From the NCBI GenBank assembly GCA_023231065.1, contig JALNWE010000046.1, positions 1 to 24,958 of the forward strand: a stretch of 24,958 bases of DNA. The letters run 5' to 3'. The stretch comes from Bacteroidales bacterium. Its GTDB lineage: Bacteria; Bacteroidota; Bacteroidia; Bacteroidales; FEN-979. Shown here in pieces: positions 14,256 through 21,700 of the stretch. Position 1 is the stretch's first letter. Every line of letters starts with the position of its first letter. Under the pieces are notes generated by a model. The model was given only the letters and a program-made list of their open reading frames with translations. It was not told the DNA's origin and did not search any database. Made by a program: the position numbers and the translations under genes.

Positions 14256-16201
14256 TTGTTTTCCGACCTGTTTTTATCACCTTTATAATAATACTTATTT
14301 TGGCAAATGGAAGCTTTGCCCAGAGGGTTCCTCTTTCCACCGAAAATAAAAAAGCAGAGAAACTGTTTTATATGGCCCTTGATTACTACCAGTCAAAAAC
14401 AATGGATAAAGCTCTTTCCTGTCTTCAACGGGCAGTTGCCGAAGATCCTGGCTTTTCAGATGCATTTATACTCCAGGGAGATATTTATTCCGATGACCAG
14501 CAATTTGAAGAAGCAATTGAATCATACCAGGCAGCAATCAATACGCATAAACCATTTTCACCTGTGCTTTATTCCATTTTGGCTACGGTTCAATTAAACC
14601 TGGGAAGATATACAGATGCTCAATTCAATTTTCACCGGTTTCTTGAATCGGGACAGATCCCTGAAAATAAAAAACAACAGGCAGAAAACGGTTTGAAAGT
14701 TTGCACATTTGCTATTCAGAAAATGGCTGATCCGGTTCCCTTTTCACCAGTCAACATGGGCGACAGCATCAATAGTCCGTACGATGATTATATCAATGCC
14801 GTTACCACCGATGAGGAGTATTTGTACATGACCCGGAAGAATCCCCGGATTTCTAATACTTCAGATCAAAGTCTGGAATATGAAGAGGATTTTTATTTAT
14901 CCCACCGGGCTGATTCGGTATGGACCAAAGCGCTATCTCTGGGCCCTCCCATAAATACGGAGGGGAATGAGGGCGCTTTAACCATTTCCCCTGACGTAAA
15001 GTACTTATTCTTTGCAGCCTGTGGACGCCCTGATGGATATGGAAGCTGTGATTTATATTGGTCAAAGCGACAGGGTAACTATTGGACAAAGCCGCAAAAT
15101 TTGGGTGATGTGGTCAATTCCCCCCAATGGGATTCACAACCTTCTTTTTCATCCGATGGGAAAACACTGTATTTTGCAAGTAAACGTCAGGGTGGGAAAG
15201 GAAGCTCCGATATCTGGAAAACCAGTTTGGGTTCCGATGGACACTGGGGAGCGCCTGTAAACCTGGGAGATTCAATCAACACATCCGCAGAAGAGATGGC
15301 TCCATTTATCCATTCTGATGACCAAACACTCTATTTTTCCTCAAAAGGACATCCAGGAATGGGAGGACTTGACCTGTTTTATGCCAGAAGGAGCGGTTCT
15401 GACACATGGTATAGGCCGGTTAATCTGGGATATCCGATCAATACATACGCCAACGAAATATCCCTCGTGGTTAACGCCAATGGAAATGTGGCTTATATTT
15501 CTTCCGATATTCCTGGAGGGAAAGGCAAACAGGATATCTATTTTTTTCCTCTTTACCCTGAAGCACAGCCGGTACCGACTTCTTACCTGAAAGGAATTGT
15601 TTATGATCAAAAAACAAATGCCAGGCTGGAGGCGAGATTTGAGCTTGTTGACCTGGAAACATCAAAAACTGTAACAGAATCAGTTTCTGATCCGATCACG
15701 GGAGAAATTTTATTGGTTCTTCCCTCTGAGAAAAATTATGCCCTAAATGTTTCAAAAACAGGATATCTGTTCTTTTCTGAGAATTTTTCCCTGAGAGGAA
15801 AAAGCACTGTTCTCCAGCCAACTAAACGTGATATTCCCTTACAGCCAATCAAAATAGGGGGATCCTTTGTACTAAAAAATATCTTTTTCGAAACAGGTCA
15901 ATATAGTTTAAAGGAAGAATCTACCGTAGAGCTTAATAAACTAATCGTTTACCTTCAAAATAATCCATCATTGGTAATCGAAATAGGTGGCCATACTGAT
16001 AACGTCGGTTCCCCGGATTATAATCTTGATCTGTCGCGTAACCGTGCCAAAGCCGTTTTTGATTACCTGACCGGGAATGGTATTGATAAAATCCGGCTTA
16101 CTTTTAAAGGTTTTGGTTTTACGCAACCGGTTGATAGCAATGAGACTGAACAGGGTCGTGCCAATAACCGGAGAACCGAATTTAAAATAACAGGAAATTA
16201 A
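14252..16201 (+). CDS. PorE-like multidomain protein (TPR, WD40-like propeller, CRD, OmpA C-terminal)
   Basis: A 649-aa exported protein with the domain order of PorE, a periplasmic/outer-membrane-linked component of the type IX secretion system. A signal peptide (1-23, ending GSFAQ) has no lipobox cysteine. TPR-like helices cover about 30-150 (KAEKLFYMALDYYQS, DAFILQGDIY, FEEAIESYQAAI). PD40 blades recur near 187, 246, 300, 355 and 409, for example DGKTLYFASKRQGGKGSSDI and DDQTLYFSSKGHPGMGGLDL. A carboxypeptidase-regulatory-like segment starts near 445 (YLKGIVYDQKTN). The OmpA-like peptidoglycan-binding domain covers about 540-649, with IEIGGHTDNVGS and the NRRTEF signature. The start overlaps the queE stop by 4 bp. 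Paralogues with this layout are frequent in Bacteroidota, so a true PorE role is likely rather than certain. Confidence 0.85.
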   Translation: MIVFRPVFITFIIILILANGSFAQRVPLSTENKKAEKLFYMALDYYQSKTMDKALSCLQRAVAEDPGFSDAFILQGDIYSDDQQFEEAIESYQAAINTHKPFSPVLYSILATVQLNLGRYTDAQFNFHRFLESGQIPENKKQQAENGLKVCTFAIQKMADPVPFSPVNMGDSINSPYDDYINAVTTDEEYLYMTRKNPRISNTSDQSLEYEEDFYLSHRADSVWTKALSLGPPINTEGNEGALTISPDVKYLFFAACGRPDGYGSCDLYWSKRQGNYWTKPQNLGDVVNSPQWDSQPSFSSDGKTLYFASKRQGGKGSSDIWKTSLGSDGHWGAPVNLGDSINTSAEEMAPFIHSDDQTLYFSSKGHPGMGGLDLFYARRSGSDTWYRPVNLGYPINTYANEISLVVNANGNVAYISSDIPGGKGKQDIYFFPLYPEAQPVPTSYLKGIVYDQKTNARLEARFELVDLETSKTVTESVSDPITGEILLVLPSEKNYALNVSKTGYLFFSENFSLRGKSTVLQPTKRDIPLQPIKIGGSFVLKNIFFETGQYSLKEESTVELNKLIVYLQNNPSLVIEIGGHTDNVGSPDYNLDLSRNRAKAVFDYLTGNGIDKIRLTFKGFGFTQPVDSNETEQGRANNRRTEFKITGN

Positions 16202-16211
16202 ATATTATTCT

Positions 16212-16219
16212 TACCTTTG
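16212..16219 (+). promoter_or_regulatory. Bacteroidota -7 box for thrS
   Basis: TACCTTTG matches TAnnTTTG, 26 bases before the thrS ATG in a 44-bp gap. The box and its C-rich downstream context resemble those before argS. It implies thrS can be transcribed separately from the queE/PorE-like genes. Confidence 0.5.
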
Positions 16220-16245
16220 CACCCCTAAAAATACTGGAACATTCT

Positions 16246-18189
16246 ATGATCAATATTACTTTACCGGATAACACTGTTCGTCAATATCCCGATGGAGTTA
16301 CCGGACTTGATATAGCAAAAAGTATTAGCGAAGGCCTTGCCAGAAATGTACTTTCCGTTGCTGTCAATAAGGAAATTTGGGATGCCACCCGACCGATTAC
16401 AAAGGATGCTCATGTTAAACTGCTCACCTGGAATGATCAGGAAGGGAAGGCCACCATGTGGCATTCCTCCGCACATCTCATGGCCGAAGCCATTGAATCG
16501 CTGTACCCCGGAGCAAAATTCGGGATAGGCCCTAATATAGAAAATGGATTCTATTATGATATCGACTTTGGCGCTCAGAATATTTCATCTGATGATTTTC
16601 CAAAAATTGAAAATAAGATTTTGGAATTTGCCAGGGAGAAACAACGATTTATCCGGAAAGAAGTTACAAAAGAAGATGCCCTCAAGTATTTTACCCAAAA
16701 AGGGAATGAATATAAAATTGAATTGATACAGGATTTAGAGGACGGTCAGATAACGTTCTATGAATCAGGTCATTTTACAGATTTGTGTCGTGGGCCTCAT
16801 TTACCAGATACCAGCCCAATCAAGGCAGTAAAATTGTTGAGTATTGCAGGAGCTTATTGGAGGGGAGACGAAAAACGCAAACAGCTGACCCGTGTATATG
16901 GGATCACATTCCCCAAACAAAAAGAATTGGACGATTTTCTTGTCTTTCTTGAAGAGGCAAAAAAAAGAGATCATCGTAAACTAGGAAAAGAACTTGAACT
17001 ATTTGCTTTTTCGTCCAAAGTAGGCTTGGGCCTTCCCTTATGGTTACCCAGAGGCGCTCAACTTCGCGAACAACTCGAGATGTTTCTGAAGAAAGTTCAG
17101 AAAAAGGCTGGTTATCAGCAAGTTATCTGCCCTCACATCGGCAATGTTGAATTGTATAAAACATCTGGTCATTTCCAGAAATATGGAGAAAGTTCTTTCC
17201 GTCCTATATCTACACCAATTGAGGGTGAGGAATTTTTCCTCAAACCTATGAATTGTCCTCACCATTGCGAAATTTATAAAACAAAACCTCGTTCATACCG
17301 TGACCTGCCTCTTCGTTTAGCAGAATTCGGTACAGTGTATCGCTATGAACAAAGCGGTGAATTGCATGGCCTTACGCGGGTTCGTGGATTTACGCAGGAT
17401 GATGCACATATTTTCTGCACTCCTGAACAGGTAAAAGATGAATTCAAAGGTGTTATGGATATCGTAATGCTGATATTTAAAGCGCTGGATTTTAAAAATT
17501 TTACAGTTCAGATCTCCCTTCGTGACCCTGATAATAAGGAAAAATACATCGGCAGCGATGATAACTGGGAGAAAGCTGAAAATGCCATTATGGAGGTTGC
17601 CAGGGAGCGTAATTTAACAACCATCGTTGAGCTAGGAGAAGCAGCATTCTATGGGCCCAAAATGGATTTCATGGTCAAGGATGCCTTGGGAAGACAATGG
17701 CAATTAGGAACTATTCAGGTTGACTATAACCTTCCAGAAAGGTTTGACCTTGAATATACAGGGACTGACAACCAACGGCATCGGCCTGTCATGATCCATC
17801 GGGCGCCATTCGGATCGATGGAACGTTTTGTGGCAGTCTTACTGGAACATACAGCCGGAAATTTACCGCTTTGGCTGGCTCCTGATCAGGCTATCATATT
17901 GCCAATCAGTGATAAATATCAGGATTATGGGAAAAAAGTTTTAAATTTGCTAAATAATTCCGAAATTCGCACCCTGTTTGACGATAGGACTGAAAAAGCA
18001 GGGAAGAAAATCAGAGACGCTGAGATGATGAAAATTCCTTTCATGCTTATCGTTGGGGAAAGGGAAGAAAAGGAAGGAACAGTTTCAGTTAGAAGGCATG
18101 GAAAAGGCGATTTGGGGCCACAAAAAATTGATGATTTCATTCGGTTGGTTCATCAGGAAATTCAAAACGAACTGGGTGGTATCATGTAA
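16246..18189 (+). CDS. thrS: Threonyl-tRNA synthetase
   Basis: A class II synthetase of 647 aa, full length. An N-terminal TGS domain (1-62) is followed by the editing domain with all four expected residues: His73 and His77 (HSSAH), Cys181 and His185 (CRGPH). The catalytic core has the zinc ligands Cys337 (MNCPHH), His388 (DDAHIF) and His518 (MIHRAPFGSMERF). The C-terminal anticodon-binding domain (about 545-647) ends VHQEIQNELGGIM. No operator-like mimic of tRNA-Thr is evident in the 26-base leader. It lies upstream of infC, a common arrangement in bacteria. Confidence 0.98.
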   Translation: MINITLPDNTVRQYPDGVTGLDIAKSISEGLARNVLSVAVNKEIWDATRPITKDAHVKLLTWNDQEGKATMWHSSAHLMAEAIESLYPGAKFGIGPNIENGFYYDIDFGAQNISSDDFPKIENKILEFAREKQRFIRKEVTKEDALKYFTQKGNEYKIELIQDLEDGQITFYESGHFTDLCRGPHLPDTSPIKAVKLLSIAGAYWRGDEKRKQLTRVYGITFPKQKELDDFLVFLEEAKKRDHRKLGKELELFAFSSKVGLGLPLWLPRGAQLREQLEMFLKKVQKKAGYQQVICPHIGNVELYKTSGHFQKYGESSFRPISTPIEGEEFFLKPMNCPHHCEIYKTKPRSYRDLPLRLAEFGTVYRYEQSGELHGLTRVRGFTQDDAHIFCTPEQVKDEFKGVMDIVMLIFKALDFKNFTVQISLRDPDNKEKYIGSDDNWEKAENAIMEVARERNLTTIVELGEAAFYGPKMDFMVKDALGRQWQLGTIQVDYNLPERFDLEYTGTDNQRHRPVMIHRAPFGSMERFVAVLLEHTAGNLPLWLAPDQAIILPISDKYQDYGKKVLNLLNNSEIRTLFDDRTEKAGKKIRDAEMMKIPFMLIVGEREEKEGTVSVRRHGKGDLGPQKIDDFIRLVHQEIQNELGGIM

Positions 18190-18257
18190 TCGTAAACAGA
18201 TAAACTGATAATTATATCATATTCAAATACTTTGCTTTTTTATTATTAATTAAATAT

Positions 18258-18263
18258 AGGAGA
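18258..18263 (+). promoter_or_regulatory. Shine-Dalgarno that decides the infC start
   Basis: AGGAGA is one of the best Shine-Dalgarno sequences in the window, where most genes lack one. Its eight-base spacing points to the ATA at 18271 and supports initiation there rather than at the internal GTG at 18364. Confidence 0.6.
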
Positions 18264-18270
18264 CAACCAT

Positions 18271-18825
18271 ATAGTAACACAATTCAATGTCCCGCGCCGC
18301 TTTCCAAAACCCGGGAAAAAAGAAGAACCTTATAATATCAATCAATTCATTAAAGCGCCTGTCGTGCGTGTGGTTGGTGAAAACATTCTACCAGGTATTT
18401 ACAATATCCGTGAAGCCCTGACAATGGCAGAAAACCAGGGTATGGATCTGGTGGAGATTTCTCCAACAGCCAATCCGCCGGTTTGTAAAGTGATCGATTA
18501 TAAGAAGTTTCTTTATGAGTTAAAAAAGAAACAGAAAGAGATGAAAGCCAAAACGGCCAAGATCATTGTTAAGGAAATTCGCCTGGGACCCAATACCGAT
18601 GACCATGATTTCAATTTTAAATTAAATCATGCCATCAGATTTCTGAAAGAGGGTGCAAAAGTTAAAGTTGACGTCTTATTTAAAGGTCGTTCCATTATAT
18701 ATAAAGAACAAGGAGAACTGATCCTGCTCAAGTTTGCACAGGCTCTTGTGGAAATTGGTAAAATCGAACAGATGCCCCGTCTTGAAGGTAAACGAATGAT
18801 CATGATCATTGCCTCTAAAAAATAA
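18271..18825 (+). CDS. infC: Translation initiation factor IF-3, apparent ATA start
   Basis: IF3 binds the 30S subunit, blocks premature 50S joining and checks start codons. The reading frame covers the whole protein: RRFPKPGKKEEPYNIN at the N-terminus, DLVEISPTANPPVCKVIDY, RLGPNTDDHDFNFKLNHA, FKGRSIIYKEQGE and EQMPRLEGKRM at the C-terminus. In this frame there is no ATG, GTG or TTG between the upstream stop at 18247 and the conserved N-terminal YNIN block; the first GTG (18364) would delete that block. The best start is ATA at 18271, eight bases after a GGAG Shine-Dalgarno (18259-18262), giving 184 aa. Non-AUG infC starts underlie IF3 autoregulation in E. coli (AUU). The gene is certain; the exact start is inferred. 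Confidence 0.93.
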   Translation: MVTQFNVPRRFPKPGKKEEPYNINQFIKAPVVRVVGENILPGIYNIREALTMAENQGMDLVEISPTANPPVCKVIDYKKFLYELKKKQKEMKAKTAKIIVKEIRLGPNTDDHDFNFKLNHAIRFLKEGAKVKVDVLFKGRSIIYKEQGELILLKFAQALVEIGKIEQMPRLEGKRMIMIIASKK

Positions 18826-18876
18826 CGAAACAAGCACTTTTGTACTTTATTATTAACATCAATTAAAACCAGTAAC

Positions 18877-19071
18877 ATGCCTAAAATGAAGACCAAATCC
18901 GGAGCCAAAAAAAGATTTGCACTGACAGGCACCGGTAAAATCAAGCGGAAGCATGCTTACAAAAGCCACATTCTGACTAAAAAATCAACCAAACGGAAAC
19001 GTAATCTGACGTATTCCACAACAGTTGACAAAACAGATGCTGCCAATGTAAAAGAAATGCTTCAGGGTTAA
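18877..19071 (+). CDS. rpmI: 50S ribosomal protein L35
   Basis: A 64-aa, strongly basic ribosomal protein of the large subunit. MPKMKTKSGAKKRF at the start, the GKIKRKHAYKSHIL core and KSTKRKRNL are diagnostic. It sits in the conserved order infC-rpmI-rplT, 51 bp after infC, and is probably translated from the same mRNA under IF3/L20-type control. Confidence 0.98.
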   Translation: MPKMKTKSGAKKRFALTGTGKIKRKHAYKSHILTKKSTKRKRNLTYSTTVDKTDAANVKEMLQG

Positions 19072-19093
19072 TCATTCATTGTCGAACTTGTGT

Positions 19094-19125
19094 TTAGCTT
19101 TAAGATTCCCCTGATGGAACGCTAA
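19094..19125 (+). other. Hairpin in the rpmI-rplT intergenic region
   Basis: TTAGC (19094-19098) pairs with GCTAA (19121-19125), and TTCC (19106-19109) with GGAA (19116-19119) around a six-base loop, leaving a large one-sided internal loop. It ends 19 bases before rplT. L20 is an RNA-binding autoregulator in other bacteria, so a protein-binding role is possible; the stem is short and may be chance. Confidence 0.25.
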
Positions 19126-19144
19126 CGCAATAAAAAATTAAATT

Positions 19145-19492
19145 ATGCCAAGATCAGTAAATGTTGTCGCCTCGCGCGAAAGAAGAAAAAAAATCCTGAA
19201 AAGGGCCAAGGGCCAGTTCGGAAGGAGAAAAAATGTCCTGACCGTCGCCAAAAATTCTGTCGAAAAAGGATTGTGCTATGCCTATCGTGACCGTCGTACC
19301 AAAAAACGTAATTTCAGAGGCCTGTGGATAACGAGAATAAACGCCGGAGTCCGCGCTTATGGAATGTCATATTCGGTTTTTATTGCTAAACTTGCAGAAA
19401 ATAATATTGTCCTGAACCGGAAAACGCTGGCAGACCTTGCCATGAACCATCCTGAAGCCTTTAAGGCTGTTGTCGAAGAGCTGAAAAGCTAA
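19145..19492 (+). CDS. rplT: 50S ribosomal protein L20
   Basis: A 115-aa primary rRNA-binding protein needed early in 50S assembly; in other bacteria it also represses its own operon. MPRSVNVVASRERRKKILK opens the extended basic tail, followed by AKGQFGRRKNV, ENGLCYAYRDRR-like VEKGLCYAYRDRRTKKRNF, LWITRINAGVRAYGMSYSVF and the C-terminal globular part ending VVEELKS. It is the last gene of infC-rpmI-rplT, with a terminator 21 bases downstream. Confidence 0.98.
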   Translation: MPRSVNVVASRERRKKILKRAKGQFGRRKNVLTVAKNSVEKGLCYAYRDRRTKKRNFRGLWITRINAGVRAYGMSYSVFIAKLAENNIVLNRKTLADLAMNHPEAFKAVVEELKS

Positions 19493-19513
19493 TCGGTTTT
19501 ATCCTGATATATT

Positions 19514-19541
19514 AAAAGCCACCCCAGTAAGGTGGCTTTTT
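19514..19541 (+). terminator. Rho-independent terminator after rplT, usable from both strands
   Basis: AAAAGCCACC (19514-19523), loop CCAGTAA, and GGTGGCTTTT (19531-19540) form a perfect 10-bp stem with a T-run on the plus strand. The minus strand also reads AAAAGCCACC-loop-GGTGGCTTTT. The stop codon of the convergent minus-strand gene (19542-19540) lies in the plus-strand T-tract, so both transcripts probably end here. Confidence 0.92.
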
Positions 19542-20964
19542 ACTTGGATCCGGATACTTGCTGATCGTAATTAATCAAAATACGTTCCAACTGATCAACT
19601 GCAAACTTTTTTGCAATAATTTCCTTCTTTTCATTCAACAGGTAAAGGACCGGTGTTTGAATCACATCGTATTGTTCATGAAAATCCCCTGTCAGGGTCC
19701 GGGGACCGTTAACATTGATCCAATTCATCTGCTTATCCCGGATGGTCTTTTTCATCTTTACAAGGCTTGAATCTGAACAGATTGCCATGATTTCCAAACC
19801 ATATTTTTCCTTGTCATTCTGATAGATTTCTTTGATTTTTGGAATCTCTTGTTTGCAATGCTGACATTCCGGATCCCAAAACAGGAGTAAAAGATACCTG
19901 GACTTAATATTCTGCATCGAGACCAGGTTTAAACTGGTATCCTGCATGATTATATTCGGCGCTGTTTTTCCTATAAGGACCGGTTTTATCTTATTCGATT
20001 TTTTGATCATATTTTCCAGAACTGTTTTATTTAACCAGGTCACTTCGCCGGTCGCATAGTATTTATCAACCAGATGTACAAAAATTTTATCAAATCCCAT
20101 AATCTCGGAATTCTCATAATGATAAGTTGAAAACCAGATGAAATATTTGAACATTTCAGGATTGGAACGAACTTTTTCAATCAAGGTGTCAACGACCATA
20201 ATGATCGAATCCGGATGCGGAAATAAGACTTTATCAAAATATTGGGTCAATTTTTTATGGAAAATAGGGGTTCTCAGTATGCGGTCATCCTTCAGATCAA
20301 GATTATCCCAGAAATGCGATTTGTAATAGTAATAAGTAAAAGAGGAATCTTCCCGTTTGTTTTTACCCATCTCTGATTGCGGGATTTCAGGCTCCCGCAT
20401 GATTTGAAAGAGTAATGTCAAAAAGGAGTCGGGATTGTTCTTAATTACGTCGAGCTTGTAAGCCGCAACATCCTTATTGACGCGATCAATTTTTGATTTC
20501 AGGATTTTCGATGAATCACTTTGAGAACCATACTTTTTAACCAGATCTTCATACTGCCGGATTTGTTCGTATTGCTCCCTGGAATATCGTATATATTGAT
20601 AGAAAAGGACATTCTCTGGCGAGTTTTTTATCACCACATGATCTGTTATCGCTGAAAGGTCAGTTTCCATACTGAATTTATGATCATTGTTGATGATAAA
20701 ATCAAAATACAGTTTATCTGAGATTACAAATAAATACATTCCTTTGGGAAGTTTATCAGACCCCTTGAAAATACAACGACCCATTCCATCAACTTTTACC
20801 GTATCCTTGATATAGGTGTTGCTGCCGTAATAGTTGGCGATAATACAGGCTGTATCTTTCAGCCCGTTAATTCTGAATTTTACCTGATACTCTTTTTGCC
20901 CCAGACCAGGAATCGTGAAAAAAAGAAGAAATATTGTAAAAAAAGCATTGAGTGATTTATTCAT
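19540..20964 (-). CDS. DUF4369/DUF5106-type thioredoxin-fold exported protein (TlpA-like)
   Basis: A 474-aa exported protein. A signal peptide (MNKSLNAFFTIFLLFFTIPG then LGQ) is followed by a DUF4369-like beta domain (about 25-120, FRINGLKDTACIIANYYG), a long helical middle (about 120-330) of DUF5106 type, and a C-terminal thioredoxin domain with the redox pair in WDPECQHCKQE (Cys at about 365 and 368) and the cis-Pro region QTPVLYLL. It probably acts in periplasmic or envelope thiol chemistry. The start at 20964 is chosen because it places the signal peptide at the N-terminus. An upstream in-frame ATG at 21024 overlaps the preceding stop by ATGA and would add 20 residues, so coupled initiation there cannot be excluded. 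It is last in the DUF4301, ElyC-like, thioredoxin operon. Confidence 0.87.
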   Translation of the reverse strand: MNKSLNAFFTIFLLFFTIPGLGQKEYQVKFRINGLKDTACIIANYYGSNTYIKDTVKVDGMGRCIFKGSDKLPKGMYLFVISDKLYFDFIINNDHKFSMETDLSAITDHVVIKNSPENVLFYQYIRYSREQYEQIRQYEDLVKKYGSQSDSSKILKSKIDRVNKDVAAYKLDVIKNNPDSFLTLLFQIMREPEIPQSEMGKNKREDSSFTYYYYKSHFWDNLDLKDDRILRTPIFHKKLTQYFDKVLFPHPDSIIMVVDTLIEKVRSNPEMFKYFIWFSTYHYENSEIMGFDKIFVHLVDKYYATGEVTWLNKTVLENMIKKSNKIKPVLIGKTAPNIIMQDTSLNLVSMQNIKSRYLLLLFWDPECQHCKQEIPKIKEIYQNDKEKYGLEIMAICSDSSLVKMKKTIRDKQMNWINVNGPRTLTGDFHEQYDVIQTPVLYLLNEKKEIIAKKFAVDQLERILINYDQQVSGSK

Positions 20965-21020
20965 GTTTTTTGTGCTGTTTTGAAAAGAAATTGATTTGGG
21001 GCGCATTTTAATCGGATGGT

Positions 21021-21692
21021 TCATGGGCCCGGGCGAAAAAAGAAACGTACATAAAAGTATCCGATCGCTTCATTCATTGTTTCACGAAACCCTTTGGAAG
21101 ATTTCCACCAGGAATGAGGCCCGTAATAAAAATTCCTTAGCGATATGATCCCGACATGGATTGAATCACCCATTGCAGCTTTAAATAATAATTGACTACG
21201 TGCGCCATGAACACTCATCGTCATGAGATTAATGGCTTTTATACCAGGTTTGTTCTTACCCAGCCAGTGACGAAGGGCGACTGCAGAATTGTAGGTACGG
21301 TCATTGCGGATTTCATCGGTACTCACTATGACAAGCTTTGTCGAATCAAATCCTAATTTTAACAGCGACATTCCCGCCACTGTTGCCGTATTTTTGTAAG
21401 GAGCCAGGAGTTCTCCGTATTCAAAAGGAGTACCTGTTGTAATAAGCAGTTGATAATTGTTTTTCCTGAACTCTTCAATAGCTTCTTGCAATACATAGTC
21501 GCTGATAAATCCTTCTAAAACAAGAATATCAGTCTTTTCCCGGTGAGTAGGGGACAGGAGACCATAAATATTGCAGAACCCGTAAAAAACCAAAAGAAAA
21601 AAAAGCAATAAAAGCAACAGCCATCCCCAAATGGTAAGTCCCCATCGTTCTTTTCTTTTTGCCAGGCGAAAAGCCCTTTTTTGTTTCTCCAT
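21021..21692 (-). CDS. ElyC/SanA/YdcF-like (DUF218) membrane-anchored protein
   Basis: A 223-aa protein with a basic N-terminus, one transmembrane helix (about 19-40, GWLLLLLLFFLLVFYGF) and a DUF218-type alpha/beta domain facing outward: DILVLEGFISDYVLQEAIEE, LLITTGTPFEYGE, LVIVSTDEIRNDRTYNSAVA and INLMTMSVHGARSQLLF. Relatives ElyC and SanA affect envelope integrity in enterobacteria, but their chemistry is not settled. The usual glycine-rich first loop (GGG-type) is LEG here, so this is a divergent member. It starts 8 bp after the DUF4301 stop and overlaps or abuts the thioredoxin gene. Confidence 0.8.
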   Translation of the reverse strand: MEKQKRAFRLAKRKERWGLTIWGWLLLLLLFFLLVFYGFCNIYGLLSPTHREKTDILVLEGFISDYVLQEAIEEFRKNNYQLLITTGTPFEYGELLAPYKNTATVAGMSLLKLGFDSTKLVIVSTDEIRNDRTYNSAVALRHWLGKNKPGIKAINLMTMSVHGARSQLLFKAAMGDSIHVGIISLRNFYYGPHSWWKSSKGFRETMNEAIGYFYVRFFFRPGP

Positions 21693-21700
21693 AGATGATG

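Noticed and set aside
18364..18825. infC starting at GTG 18364
   Set aside because: This would remove the conserved YNIN-type N-terminal block and leave the upstream Shine-Dalgarno unused.
19493..19540. Bacteroidales-1 RNA, often found downstream of rplT
   Set aside because: Only 21 bases separate the rplT stop from a simple terminator stem, and the convergent gene begins at once, so there is no room for it.
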